DNA from: a bacterium
GTDB taxonomy: Bacteria; UBP6; UBA1177
Length of the DNA stretch: 25,632 bases
NCBI GenBank assembly: GCA_017538365.1
Contig: JAFYIZ010000027.1
Location: 1-25,632, forward strand
Direction of reading: 5' to 3'
The position numbers were made by a program, and so were the translations under genes. Each line of letters begins with the position of its first letter. Within the stretch, counting starts at the first letter, position 1. Shown one piece after another: positions 8,718-15,835 of the stretch. The notes under the pieces were generated by a model, which saw only the letters and a list, made by a program, of their open reading frames with translations, did no database searches and was not told the origin of the DNA.

Positions 8718-8922
8718 GCCAAACCAAAACAGCGGGAATCTAATATAGAAAATCTAAAAAGTAAACAAAAATTTACTATAGTAATTTTTTTCTCAATCTA
8801 ATAAACGTCAAACAGCTTATAGAAAGCGGATGAAAGTGATTCCTTTATATTTCTTGAAAACATGTTTGTATAAATTTAGAAGATAACGTCATGTTTGTTA
8901 CTGCTGAATCGAATGATAAAAT

Positions 8923-8950
8923 TTGACTCTTTCAGGCAGTAAAATATATT
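8923..8950 (+). promoter_or_regulatory. Promoter of glycosyltransferase gene
   Basis: TTGACT (8923-8928) and TATATT (8945-8950) are separated by 16 bases, a good sigma-70 type pair that ends 30 bases before the ATG. The same TATATT with 16-base spacing is seen before the type III antitoxin RNA. Confidence 0.55.
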
Positions 8951-8980
8951 TCCGCGCGATGTTTTTATCGGAGGTCTAAA

Positions 8981-9700
8981 ATGTCGAAAAAATCAGTTTC
9001 GATCGTCATTCCGGTTTACAATGAAGAAAAAATCTTAGAGTCAGCTGTCAAAAATCTGAAGGAAACTCTTTCCGAATTTTCAGATGACTTCGATTTCGAG
9101 CTGATTTTAGCTGAAAACGGTAGTTCGGACGACACGCTGAAAAAAGGTGAGGAGCTTTCGGCCAAAGATCCTTTCGTAACGATATTCCATCATCCTGAAC
9201 CCGATTACGGGCTTGCGCTTCAGGCCGGGATCAGACGCGCAAAAGGCGAGATAGTTGTCTGCGACGAAATAGATCTCTGCCTTCCTGAATTTTACAGAGA
9301 CGCTCTTAAAATTTTCAAAGAGGGCGGGGCGGAGATGGTTGTCGGCTCGAAAAGGGCGAAAGGGGCCAAAGACCAGAGACCGATAGGGCGCAGATTCGCC
9401 ACTTTTATCCTCAACATGATGCTCAAAGTGCTTCTTGGACTCAAAGGGACCGACACCCACGGCGTAAAGGCTTTCGTCAAAGCACCGCTCATGCCGGTAA
9501 TGGACAAATGCCTTGTGGGGAAGGACATCTTCGCGAGTGAATTCGTCATCAGGGCAGAGCGCGCCGGAATAAAGATCGCAGAAGTTCCGGTTTCCCTCGA
9601 TGAAAAACGCGCTCCATCAATAAACCTCATAAAAAGAGTCCCGAAAGTTCTTTCGAATTTAGCTTATCTTTTCTGGAATATCAGGATCAAAAAGGACTGA
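8981..9700 (+). CDS. GT2 family glycosyltransferase, dolichyl-phosphate mannosyltransferase-like
   Basis: The protein has 239 residues and starts directly with a GT-A fold: IVIPVYNEE (8-16), AENGSSDDT (44-52), and an acidic metal/nucleotide site CDEID (94-98). The sequence GLALQAGIRRAKGE lies before the acidic site, as in DPM1-type enzymes. There is no C-terminal membrane domain, so it is probably a soluble or peripheral enzyme that transfers a sugar from a nucleotide- or lipid-bound donor. The acceptor is unknown. A strong site CGGAGGT is six bases before the ATG. It is a single-gene unit with its own promoter. Assignment to GT2 is firm; substrate and pathway are not visible. Confidence 0.82.
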   Translation: MSKKSVSIVIPVYNEEKILESAVKNLKETLSEFSDDFDFELILAENGSSDDTLKKGEELSAKDPFVTIFHHPEPDYGLALQAGIRRAKGEIVVCDEIDLCLPEFYRDALKIFKEGGAEMVVGSKRAKGAKDQRPIGRRFATFILNMMLKVLLGLKGTDTHGVKAFVKAPLMPVMDKCLVGKDIFASEFVIRAERAGIKIAEVPVSLDEKRAPSINLIKRVPKVLSNLAYLFWNIRIKKD

Positions 9701-9721
9701 GTTTCAGCGTTATCAACTATT

Positions 9722-9838
9722 TTATATGATTTTTTCGGCTTTCAGGTATTCTTCGACAGCTTTTACAACTTTTTCTGCGTTCTGTATCTGGATCAAAGTT
9801 GCGCTTTTGGAATTTGCTGTTTGCGGAACATTACGCAT
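9722..9838 (-). CDS. Small protein overlapping the nucleotidyltransferase gene end
   Basis: This 38-codon frame begins at an ATG (9836-9838, minus strand) that overlaps the upstream nucleotidyltransferase stop by eight bases. It has a correctly spaced GGAG about six bases before it and ends at TAA. The predicted peptide is Ala/Lys/Glu rich in its second half and probably forms one helix (VVKAVEEYLKAEK). Position and ribosome site support translation. MNT genes are usually followed by a HEPN-domain partner, but this is far too short for one, so it may be a remnant or an unrelated small protein. I do not recognise a family. Confidence 0.35.
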   Translation of the reverse strand: MRNVPQTANSKSATLIQIQNAEKVVKAVEEYLKAEKII

Positions 9839-10172
9839 ATCTCACTCCGTCAGCTCTCACATTTTTATAGAAGGGTGTCACATCAAACCAATGGTTGAAT
9901 ACACTGTAGCTTTGAACTATTGGAGCAAAAAGAAGCTCGTAATCATATTTTTTATCAATGTCGTGGATCGCGGGATTAAGCTTGCACAACTCATCATTGA
10001 CTTCTTCAAGCGGCACATCAATGAGGATCATTATATCGACATCGCTGTCGTCTTGAAAATCACCGCGTGCGCAGGAGCCGAAAAGAATCACTTCTTTCAG
10101 TTTGTCTCCATATATGTTTTTTGCTTCAGCCGCAATGTCTTTCATTGCACTGTCGATCATCTGCTTGTTCAT
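9831..10172 (-). CDS. Minimal nucleotidyltransferase (MNT) domain protein
   Basis: The protein has 113 residues and consists of a single nucleotidyltransferase domain: FGSCARGD (31-38), followed by D44-V-D46 and an acidic DYELLF segment (77-82). That is the pol-beta-type catalytic pattern of MNT proteins. In MNT/HEPN modules the MNT partner is an antitoxin that AMPylates the HEPN ribonuclease. No HEPN gene lies next to it here, so the protein appears orphaned. I chose ATG 10172; an in-frame TTG at 10196 would add eight residues, but the family normally starts close to the chosen Met. The ribosome site is weak. Gene order: convergent with the glycosyltransferase, divergent from the YafQ-like pair. 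Confidence 0.75.
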   Translation of the reverse strand: MNKQMIDSAMKDIAAEAKNIYGDKLKEVILFGSCARGDFQDDSDVDIMILIDVPLEEVNDELCKLNPAIHDIDKKYDYELLFAPIVQSYSVFNHWFDVTPFYKNVRADGVRYA

Positions 10173-10299
10173 AGCGTTACACCAAACATCGAACAATCAA
10201 AAACCGCAATATTTTAAGGAATTTTAAGAAAAATGCAAGATAATGCGGGCGAGACAGGCGCGTTTAGACAAACTCTGTAACCGAGATTCGTTTTCCCTC

Positions 10300-10327
10300 T
10301 TGTTTTATTGGGTTTTTCCAGTATAAT
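10300..10327 (+). promoter_or_regulatory. Promoter of the YafQ-like toxin-antitoxin operon
   Basis: TTGTTT (10300-10305) and a perfect TATAAT (10322-10327) are 16 bases apart, about 30 bases before the antitoxin ATG. The spacing and position fit a sigma-70 type promoter. Confidence 0.6.
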
Positions 10328-10356
10328 TCTTAGGTTTTTTTGAAATGGAGGTAATT

Positions 10357-10563
10357 ATGTCTTATGCAGAATTGGAAGCTAAAATAGCAAAAATTCCGCC
10401 GGAATATCATCAGGAATTACTTGATTTTATTGATTTTTTAATCGAAAAGCCGAGAACTCCTCGGAACGGTCTTGATCTTGCCATCGCGGAAATGGAAAAT
10501 GGTGAGTATGAAACTTATGCCGATTTCGACGAGTTCTTGAAAGAGGTCGAGCATGATTCGTGA
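10357..10563 (+). CDS. Type II antitoxin, RelB/DUF2281-like
   Basis: The protein has 68 residues. The N-terminal helical part resembles DUF2281-type antitoxins (IPPEYHQELLDFIDFLIEK). The acidic C-terminal half ends in a Tyr/Phe-rich segment (YETYADFDEFLKE) of the sort that wraps around a RelE-fold toxin. I chose the ATG at 10357 because TGGAGG (10346-10351) lies five bases before it; the ATG at 10345 is part of that ribosome site. The end overlaps the toxin gene by 11 bases, the usual coupling in type II pairs. It probably neutralises the YafQ-like toxin and may bind its own promoter, although no clear DNA-binding fold is visible. Confidence 0.75.
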   Translation: MSYAELEAKIAKIPPEYHQELLDFIDFLIEKPRTPRNGLDLAIAEMENGEYETYADFDEFLKEVEHDS

Positions 10564-10843
10564 GCTTCACATCGCAAAAAGTTTCAAAACTGACATTAAA
10601 AAACTGAATAAGAAAGAGAAGAACGACACTAAAGAAGTCGTTTTGAAACTGCAAAAGGATGAACCTCTGGAAGAAAAATATTATGACCACGCGCTTCACG
10701 GTAACTATGAAGGTTTCCGAGAATGCCATGTTCATCCGGATCTTTTGCTGGTCTACAAAAAAACTGATGACGGCAACATCTACATTCTTTCGTTACTTCG
10801 TATAAGCTCACACACCAATATTTTCGATACAAATAAGAGATAG
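10553..10843 (+). CDS. YafQ-family mRNA interferase toxin
   Basis: The protein has 96 residues, close to the 92 of E. coli YafQ. It keeps the RelE/YafQ signature: a Lys-rich N-terminus, then ALHGNYEGFRECHVHPDLLL (47-66) and SSHTNIF (85-91). The positions of H49, H59, D63, H87 and F91 match the catalytic set known for YafQ; the Trp beside the Asp in E. coli is Leu here. YafQ enzymes cut mRNA in the ribosome A site. The gene has no separate ribosome site beyond the overlap region, so translation is coupled to the antitoxin. The antitoxin partner differs from DinJ, so this is a hybrid combination. Confidence 0.85.
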   Translation: MIRELHIAKSFKTDIKKLNKKEKNDTKEVVLKLQKDEPLEEKYYDHALHGNYEGFRECHVHPDLLLVYKKTDDGNIYILSLLRISSHTNIFDTNKR

Positions 10844-10851
10844 TTTTCTGT

Positions 10852-10877
10852 AAAAAAAACGGGGACCTGAGCCCCCG
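10852..10877 (-). terminator. Rho-independent terminator of potABCD
   Basis: Read on the - strand, CGGGG and CCCCG (10873-10877 with 10860-10864) form a GC stem with an eight-base loop, followed at once by eight T residues (10852-10859 as A on the + strand). It lies 22 bases beyond the potD stop. On the + strand there is no T run, so it serves the pot operon and not the toxin-antitoxin pair. Confidence 0.85.
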
Positions 10878-10898
10878 CAGAAAGTCATATTTGACTGA

Positions 10899-12599
10899 TT
10901 ATCTCCTCTTCATGATTGCGACGATCACGAAAACGAGGCAGGTGAGGACTACGATGATGACTGGAACTACCATCGACATTCCGGAAGAGGAGACTTTGAC
11001 TTCGTCCCACATGTCGTTGAGGCGGCGCATTTCGGTGTCATCGAAGTATTTCATGATGGCACATCTTGAAACGATGTCTTCAGTCGGATACTGTGCGGTG
11101 CACTGTCTGCCGATAACGTCGGTGATGACGGTGAAGTCTTTCTTTTCTTCAGCTGCGGCTGTCGTTTTGTTTGCAAAGAAGTAGTTGAGGTCGTTCCTGT
11201 AAAGGGTGACGTTCTCTTCCTTGTGCATTCCGGTTACGTTGTCGTCTTTATCGTAGTCGGGGTAGATGAAGTTGTAGGTGCCGTCAGCGTTTTTGAATTT
11301 GTTGAGCTCTTCTTCGCTGAGTTCTCCGACGTATTTGTCGCAGTAGTATTTACCGCTTTCTTTGTCGAGGAAGGGTTTTGCTTCTTCTTCCTCTTCTTCG
11401 CCTTCAGCCTTTTCGCCCTCGGCTTTTTCTTTCGGAGCGTCGCATTCGACCATGATGTATGTTCCGTAGTTTTCTACGCAGTTTTCATACATTTCTTCGC
11501 CTGCAATGACGCTGGTGTAGCCGATGAAATCCATGTTCGCTTTTGCGTTTTCAGGCTGCGAAATGAAGCTCAGGAACTCCTGCGCAAGGGGAATGTTCGC
11601 GCCTTTGGGCATTACCCAGCCGTCGAACCAGATGTTGCTGCCTTCTTCGGGAACAGCGTAGTAGAGTTCCGCACCGTTTTCGTCTTCGTCAGCGGTGTCG
11701 AGCGTGTAAACAGCGTCTCCGCTCCATGCGAAGTTGATCGCGATCTTGCCGGTGGCCATGTCTTTTTTGCCGCTATCGACTTCAAATCCGTAGATGTTTT
11801 CCTTGAGGACTGAAAGTGCTTCCTCGACTTTGTTTACCGATTCTTCGTCTGCTCTGTTGAAAAGGGCTACGAGTTTGTCGGCGTATTCTTCTTTCGTAAG
11901 CGAGCCTTTTTCAAAACTTTTCGCAAGTTCGGCGAGTTCGTCTCTGTAGACGTATCCGAGTGCGAGAGCGTAGGTGTCGCGGATCGAATCTTTGATTGTG
12001 CCGAGATTCTTTGCGTATTCTTTCCAGATGAAATCCCAGTGATTTTCGTCACCTTCTTTGTATCCGGGGATCTTTGCGAAAACTTCGGGATTGTAGACAA
12101 AACCCATCGTTCCCCACATATAGCCGACAGCGTATTCCTGCCAGCCGTATTTTTTGAAGAGGTCGACGATGAATTTGGAAGCGTTGTCGTAGTAGCCGTT
12201 GATGTATCCGAGTTTGCCTTCCTCGATAGAGTAGTCGTATTTTTCGACCATTCCTTCGATTATCATCTTCTGGACCATGTAGTCGGACGGGCATACAAGG
12301 TCGTAAGCGTAGGTGTATGAGCCGTCTTCAGCTTTCGTTTTGGTGAGCTGAAGTTCGTTGTACATATTTTCAAGCGTTCCGAAAGTCGAGTATTTGACTT
12401 TGACGTTTATGCCGAACTTTTCTTTGCAGTGCTGTTCGAATTTCTTAATTAAATCAACATTTTCACCGCTGCCGTCATCGATAGAGATGTAGTCTTCCCA
12501 GTTGTAGACCTTAAGTTCTACAACATCGCCTTCGCCGAAAAGCGGAAGCATGCTGAATAAAAGTGAAAACGAGAGAAAAAGTGCAAAAAATTTCTTCAT
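10899..12599 (-). CDS. potD: PotD-like polyamine-binding protein with C-terminal membrane anchor
   Basis: This is the substrate-binding subunit of a spermidine/putrescine ABC importer. After a signal peptide (1-22) come the family motifs YNWEDYI (32-38), STFGTLENMYNEL (71-83), YDLVCPSDYM (99-108), GYMWGTMG (159-166), AWSGDAVYTL (291-300) and WFDGWVMPKGA (324-334). The protein has 566 residues, against about 350 for E. coli PotD. The extra length is after residue 385: an acidic low-complexity run (390-407), a Cys-containing region, and a membrane helix at 541-563 followed by KRR. The binding protein is therefore probably tethered to the inner membrane. It overlaps potC by four bases and has GGAGGGG before the ATG. 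Confidence 0.88.
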   Translation of the reverse strand: MKKFFALFLSFSLLFSMLPLFGEGDVVELKVYNWEDYISIDDGSGENVDLIKKFEQHCKEKFGINVKVKYSTFGTLENMYNELQLTKTKAEDGSYTYAYDLVCPSDYMVQKMIIEGMVEKYDYSIEEGKLGYINGYYDNASKFIVDLFKKYGWQEYAVGYMWGTMGFVYNPEVFAKIPGYKEGDENHWDFIWKEYAKNLGTIKDSIRDTYALALGYVYRDELAELAKSFEKGSLTKEEYADKLVALFNRADEESVNKVEEALSVLKENIYGFEVDSGKKDMATGKIAINFAWSGDAVYTLDTADEDENGAELYYAVPEEGSNIWFDGWVMPKGANIPLAQEFLSFISQPENAKANMDFIGYTSVIAGEEMYENCVENYGTYIMVECDAPKEKAEGEKAEGEEEEEEAKPFLDKESGKYYCDKYVGELSEEELNKFKNADGTYNFIYPDYDKDDNVTGMHKEENVTLYRNDLNYFFANKTTAAAEEKKDFTVITDVIGRQCTAQYPTEDIVSRCAIMKYFDDTEMRRLNDMWDEVKVSSSGMSMVVPVIIVVLTCLVFVIVAIMKRR

Positions 12600-13399
12600 C
12601 TTGACCCCTCCAGTCTGGATTTTCTTGATTGTATAATGGAATGAATGACCACATAAGCGATCATTACGACGAAAATTATCGCAAACAGAGCCCTGAGCGC
12701 GGGAACGGAAGAGCTTTTTCCGCCCTTTGCGTAGGCATCGTAAACATAAGTCGAGATAGTTTTGAAAGTTGAAGGCTTCGTGAAACTCGTGATGATGTAG
12801 TCGTCAAGCGAAATGTTTATCGCGAGCAGGAATCCTGAGATTATTCCGGGAAGGATCTCGGGAATGACGATGAGGAATATCGCCTTCGTCGGTGTCGCGC
12901 CGAGATCGAGGACCGCTTCGTAAAGGTTGTTGTCCATCTGTTTGAGTTTCGGGATGACTGAAAGGACGACGAACGGGATCGTGAGGACTACATGCCCGAT
13001 AAGAAGCGATGCGTAGGATCTTCCGAAACCGAACATCGTGCAGATAAGTGCGATGGATATCGCCGTGACGACTTCCGCGTTTATTATCGGTATCTTGGTG
13101 AGAACGTTCATCGTTTTGTTCACGCGGCGGTTCGAGTAGAAAATTCCAATAGCTCCCATCGTGCCGAGAACGGTGGAAATGAATCCGGCAACAAGGGCGA
13201 GAACTATCGTGTTGACAACCGTCTGCATAAGGTCTGAATTGCTCCAGAGCTTGTAGTAAAGATCAAATCCCCATTCCGAGGACCAGATGCCTATTTCCCT
13301 CGACATGTTGAAACTGTAGACGAAAAGGAGAAGGATGGGAGCGTAGAGGAGAAAAAGGACTATGGATATGTAGCTTCCGCCGATTATTTTCTTTACCAT
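12596..13399 (-). CDS. potC: PotC, polyamine ABC transporter permease
   Basis: The protein has 267 residues and six hydrophobic helices. It carries the MetI-type permease signature (EAA loop) EAVLDLGATPTKAIFLIVIP, by which the permease docks to the PotA ATPase. Length and hydrophobic pattern match E. coli PotC. GGAGGGG lies just upstream of the ATG. Overlap with potB is seven bases and with potD four bases. It forms the inner-membrane channel with PotB. The N-terminal FVYSFN and the central NAEVVTAISIAL segments are also family-like. No missing motif is seen. Confidence 0.92.
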   Translation of the reverse strand: MVKKIIGGSYISIVLFLLYAPILLLFVYSFNMSREIGIWSSEWGFDLYYKLWSNSDLMQTVVNTIVLALVAGFISTVLGTMGAIGIFYSNRRVNKTMNVLTKIPIINAEVVTAISIALICTMFGFGRSYASLLIGHVVLTIPFVVLSVIPKLKQMDNNLYEAVLDLGATPTKAIFLIVIPEILPGIISGFLLAINISLDDYIITSFTKPSTFKTISTYVYDAYAKGGKSSSVPALRALFAIIFVVMIAYVVIHSIIQSRKSRLEGSR

Positions 13400-14244
13400 A
13401 AGTTGCCCCTCCCTGCGCTTTCGTCTTTTTCTTCAGTGAATTTGCCGCTGAGAAACATAGAAAGGAAGATTATCACGAGAAGAACGAGCGCAATCGTGCT
13501 TCCTGCATGCCAGTTGTCCATCGTGAGGAACTGCGTTTCGATTATCTTTCCGACGATAGTGACGTTTCCGTTACCCAGAGTATCGCTGATGACGTAGCTT
13601 GTCGTCGTCGGCAGGAGGACCATCGAGACCGCGCTTACGATCCCCGGCATCGAAATGGGAAGAGTTACCGAAAGGAAGGTCGTCGCCGGTTTCGCACCGA
13701 GATCCGCACTCGCTTCGGCATAGCTTTTGTCGATCTTCACCAGAACCGAATAGAGCGGCATTATGACGAAAGGAAGATAGTCGTAGACCATGCCGATAAG
13801 TGTGTTTACGAAGCTGAAAGAGTTCGACTTGTACATCCCGACGAAGTAAAGCAGCTCCTTCATCGCCGCCGTTCTGAGAACGAAATTTATCCAGAGCGGA
13901 AGGATGAAAAGGACTAATAGAACGCCGCCTTTGTTGAATTTCGATTTCGAGAGGATGTAGGCAACAGGATAGGCGATGAAAAGGCTGACGATAGTCGTGA
14001 TTATCGCAAGACCGAAACTTACGAAAAGGACTCTGATGTTCGCCGATTTCGAGAAAAAGTCTGAGAAGTTCGATACTGCGAAAGAGACCGATTCTCCCGC
14101 GATAGTGAAAGTTGCCTTGTCTGCGGGAACTTTTTTAGTGAAAGCATACAGAATTATGAGCAGGAGGGGAACTACGACGAACGCGATAAGAAAGACCGCG
14201 TAGGGGATTCCCAACTGCTTTCTTGAAAATTTCAGTCCGTTCAT
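13393..14244 (-). CDS. potB: PotB, polyamine ABC transporter permease
   Basis: The protein has 283 residues with six predicted membrane helices and the EAA loop EASADLGAKPATTFLSVTLP near the third quarter. The region between the first and second helices is periplasmic and larger than in PotC, which is characteristic of PotB. It is the partner of PotC in the channel. Its start overlaps the potA stop by four bases (ATGA), and the ribosome site is a GGTGGAAAAG stretch inside the end of potA, so it is translated by coupling. No truncation or frameshift is seen. Confidence 0.92.
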   Translation of the reverse strand: MNGLKFSRKQLGIPYAVFLIAFVVVPLLLIILYAFTKKVPADKATFTIAGESVSFAVSNFSDFFSKSANIRVLFVSFGLAIITTIVSLFIAYPVAYILSKSKFNKGGVLLVLFILPLWINFVLRTAAMKELLYFVGMYKSNSFSFVNTLIGMVYDYLPFVIMPLYSVLVKIDKSYAEASADLGAKPATTFLSVTLPISMPGIVSAVSMVLLPTTTSYVISDTLGNGNVTIVGKIIETQFLTMDNWHAGSTIALVLLVIIFLSMFLSGKFTEEKDESAGRGNLW

Positions 14245-15743
14245 TTCTTTTCCACCGCCTTCAAAGTAAGTTTGATCTTGTCTTTCGGGATCTTGACACT
14301 GACACGGTCGTTTTCGTTCCAGAGGTATTCGGTGTCGCAGACGATCTCTTCCTCTTCCTCATCCGTACAAATGATGATCTGGTAGTGGTCGCCTTTGTAA
14401 ACTATTGAAATTATTGAGCCTCTTGCATCACCATCTTCGTCGTTGTCGATGATCTCGATATCCTTGAGGCCGACCTCGACTCTTACCGGAACATTGGTGA
14501 GATCGATCTTTTCACCGGTCGTCGTGATGACATAACCTTCGGAATCGAGGTGAGAGCCGGGGTAGAGCTGCGTTACGTCGCATTCGAAAGCCCCTTCGGC
14601 AAAGTGGACTTTGTTGATCTTGTCGATGTAGCCGTCGTAAACGTTCGAAACGAAATCTCTTTTCATGATGTGAATGTTGTCGGGGCTCACTCTGATACCG
14701 ATCGTATCGCCGACTTTGACCTCTTTGGTCGACTGGATCATGACCTCGCTTTTGCCGACCATCATGATCATTTCGTAGTGGACGCCTTTGAAAATGGAGG
14801 AGACGATCTGGCCTGAAACGATCCCTTCTTCTGGTTTCACGATCTCGACATCCTCAGGTCTGACGACGACATCGACTTTCGCATTGATCTCAAAATCGTC
14901 GACGCAGTCGAAAACCTTGTTGATGAAGCGGACTTTTCTGTTGCCAACGATCGTGCCGTTGTAGATGTTGCTCTCGCCGATAAAGTCGGCAACGAAAGCG
15001 TTAGTCGGCTCGTTGTAGATATCCTGCGGAGTTCCGACCTGCTGGATCTCGCCGTCTTTCATAACGACGATGCGGTCGCTCATCGTGAGAGCTTCCTCCT
15101 GGTCGTGTGTAACGTAGATAAAGGTTATTCCGAGCTTTCTCTGCATGTCTTTGAGCTCAAGCTGCATGTCCTTTCTCATTTTGAGATCAAGCGCGCCCAG
15201 CGGCTCGTCGAGAAGGAGGATCTCAGGCTCGTTGACGATAGCGCGTGCTATCGCGATACGCTGCTGCTGACCGCCGGAAAGGGTAGTGACTTTTCTTTTT
15301 TCGAACTCTTCAAGGTCTACCATCTTCAAAGCCTTGCTAACCTTTTCGTCGATGACAGACTTTTTGAGATGCTCGAGTTTTTCGACGACGTTTCCGTTTT
15401 TATCTTTGTAAGTTGTTTTTACTTTCTTGAGTTTGAGCCCGAACGCGATGTTGTCGTAAACATTGAGGTGGGGGAAAAGGGCGTAACGCTGGAAAACGGT
15501 GTTTACCGGACGCAGATACGGCGGAAGGTTCGTGATATCCTTGCCGTCAAGCAGGATCTTGCCCGAAGTCGGGATCTCAAAACCCGCAATCATTCGCAGA
15601 GTAGTCGTTTTGCCGCAGCCCGACGGGCCAAGGAACGTTACGAATTCTCCGCGGTTGACGTGAAGATTGAAGTCGGAGACAGCCAAAGTGCCGCCGTCGA
15701 ACTCTTTCGAAATTCCGACGAGCTCAATAATTTTGTCACTCAT
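14241..15743 (-). CDS. potA: PotA, polyamine ABC transporter ATPase with duplicated TOBE region
   Basis: All ATPase motifs are present: Walker A GPSGCGKT (39-46), Q-loop Q85, signature LSGGQ (155-159), Walker B ILLLDEP (175-181) and switch His213. The protein has 500 residues, against 378 in E. coli. Two things add length. One is an insertion of about 20 residues at about 107-130 in the helical subdomain. The other is a C-terminal extension with two TOBE-like units: VSGQIVSSIFKGVHYEM near 289-305 and a matching ARGSIISIVYKGDHYQI near 439-455. GGAGG precedes the ATG. As the first gene of the operon, PotA powers uptake. The duplicated TOBE region may sense ligand or regulate transport. Confidence 0.92.
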   Translation of the reverse strand: MSDKIIELVGISKEFDGGTLAVSDFNLHVNRGEFVTFLGPSGCGKTTTLRMIAGFEIPTSGKILLDGKDITNLPPYLRPVNTVFQRYALFPHLNVYDNIAFGLKLKKVKTTYKDKNGNVVEKLEHLKKSVIDEKVSKALKMVDLEEFEKRKVTTLSGGQQQRIAIARAIVNEPEILLLDEPLGALDLKMRKDMQLELKDMQRKLGITFIYVTHDQEEALTMSDRIVVMKDGEIQQVGTPQDIYNEPTNAFVADFIGESNIYNGTIVGNRKVRFINKVFDCVDDFEINAKVDVVVRPEDVEIVKPEEGIVSGQIVSSIFKGVHYEMIMMVGKSEVMIQSTKEVKVGDTIGIRVSPDNIHIMKRDFVSNVYDGYIDKINKVHFAEGAFECDVTQLYPGSHLDSEGYVITTTGEKIDLTNVPVRVEVGLKDIEIIDNDEDGDARGSIISIVYKGDHYQIIICTDEEEEEIVCDTEYLWNENDRVSVKIPKDKIKLTLKAVEKK

Positions 15744-15835
15744 AATTTTTCCTCCACAAAAAATGTGAGCAAAGCAAAAATACCCCCATAAGTGCAGTTC
15801 AGCCTTACAAAAATAAAAAAATGTGAGCTATGGTA
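15744..15835 (-). promoter_or_regulatory. Leader of potABCD with a repeated GCTCACATTTTTT
   Basis: This short gap lies between metG and potA on the - strand. The 13-mer GCTCACATTTTTT occurs twice, about 57 bases apart. The copy nearest metG is followed by a T-rich tract, so it may help terminate metG; the copy near potA adjoins the ribosome site. I see no convincing -35/-10 pair, so the promoter position is open and metG-pot readthrough is possible. Confidence 0.3.

Larger units (their letters stand above)
8633..8980. other. Intergenic region between TetR and glycosyltransferase genes
   Basis: This is a divergent, AT-rich intergenic stretch. It holds the probable TetR promoter and operator near 8690-8720, a palindrome TTACTATAGTAA at 8773-8784 flanked by A5 and T-rich arms (a possible operator or weak terminator), and a promoter for the glycosyltransferase at 8923-8950. 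I see no open reading frame in it that I would call a gene. Confidence 0.6.

Noticed and set aside
9726-10217. A 163-codon frame on the + strand
   Set aside because: It is the antisense shadow of the MNT gene, whose GSCARGD and DVD motifs are clear on the - strand.
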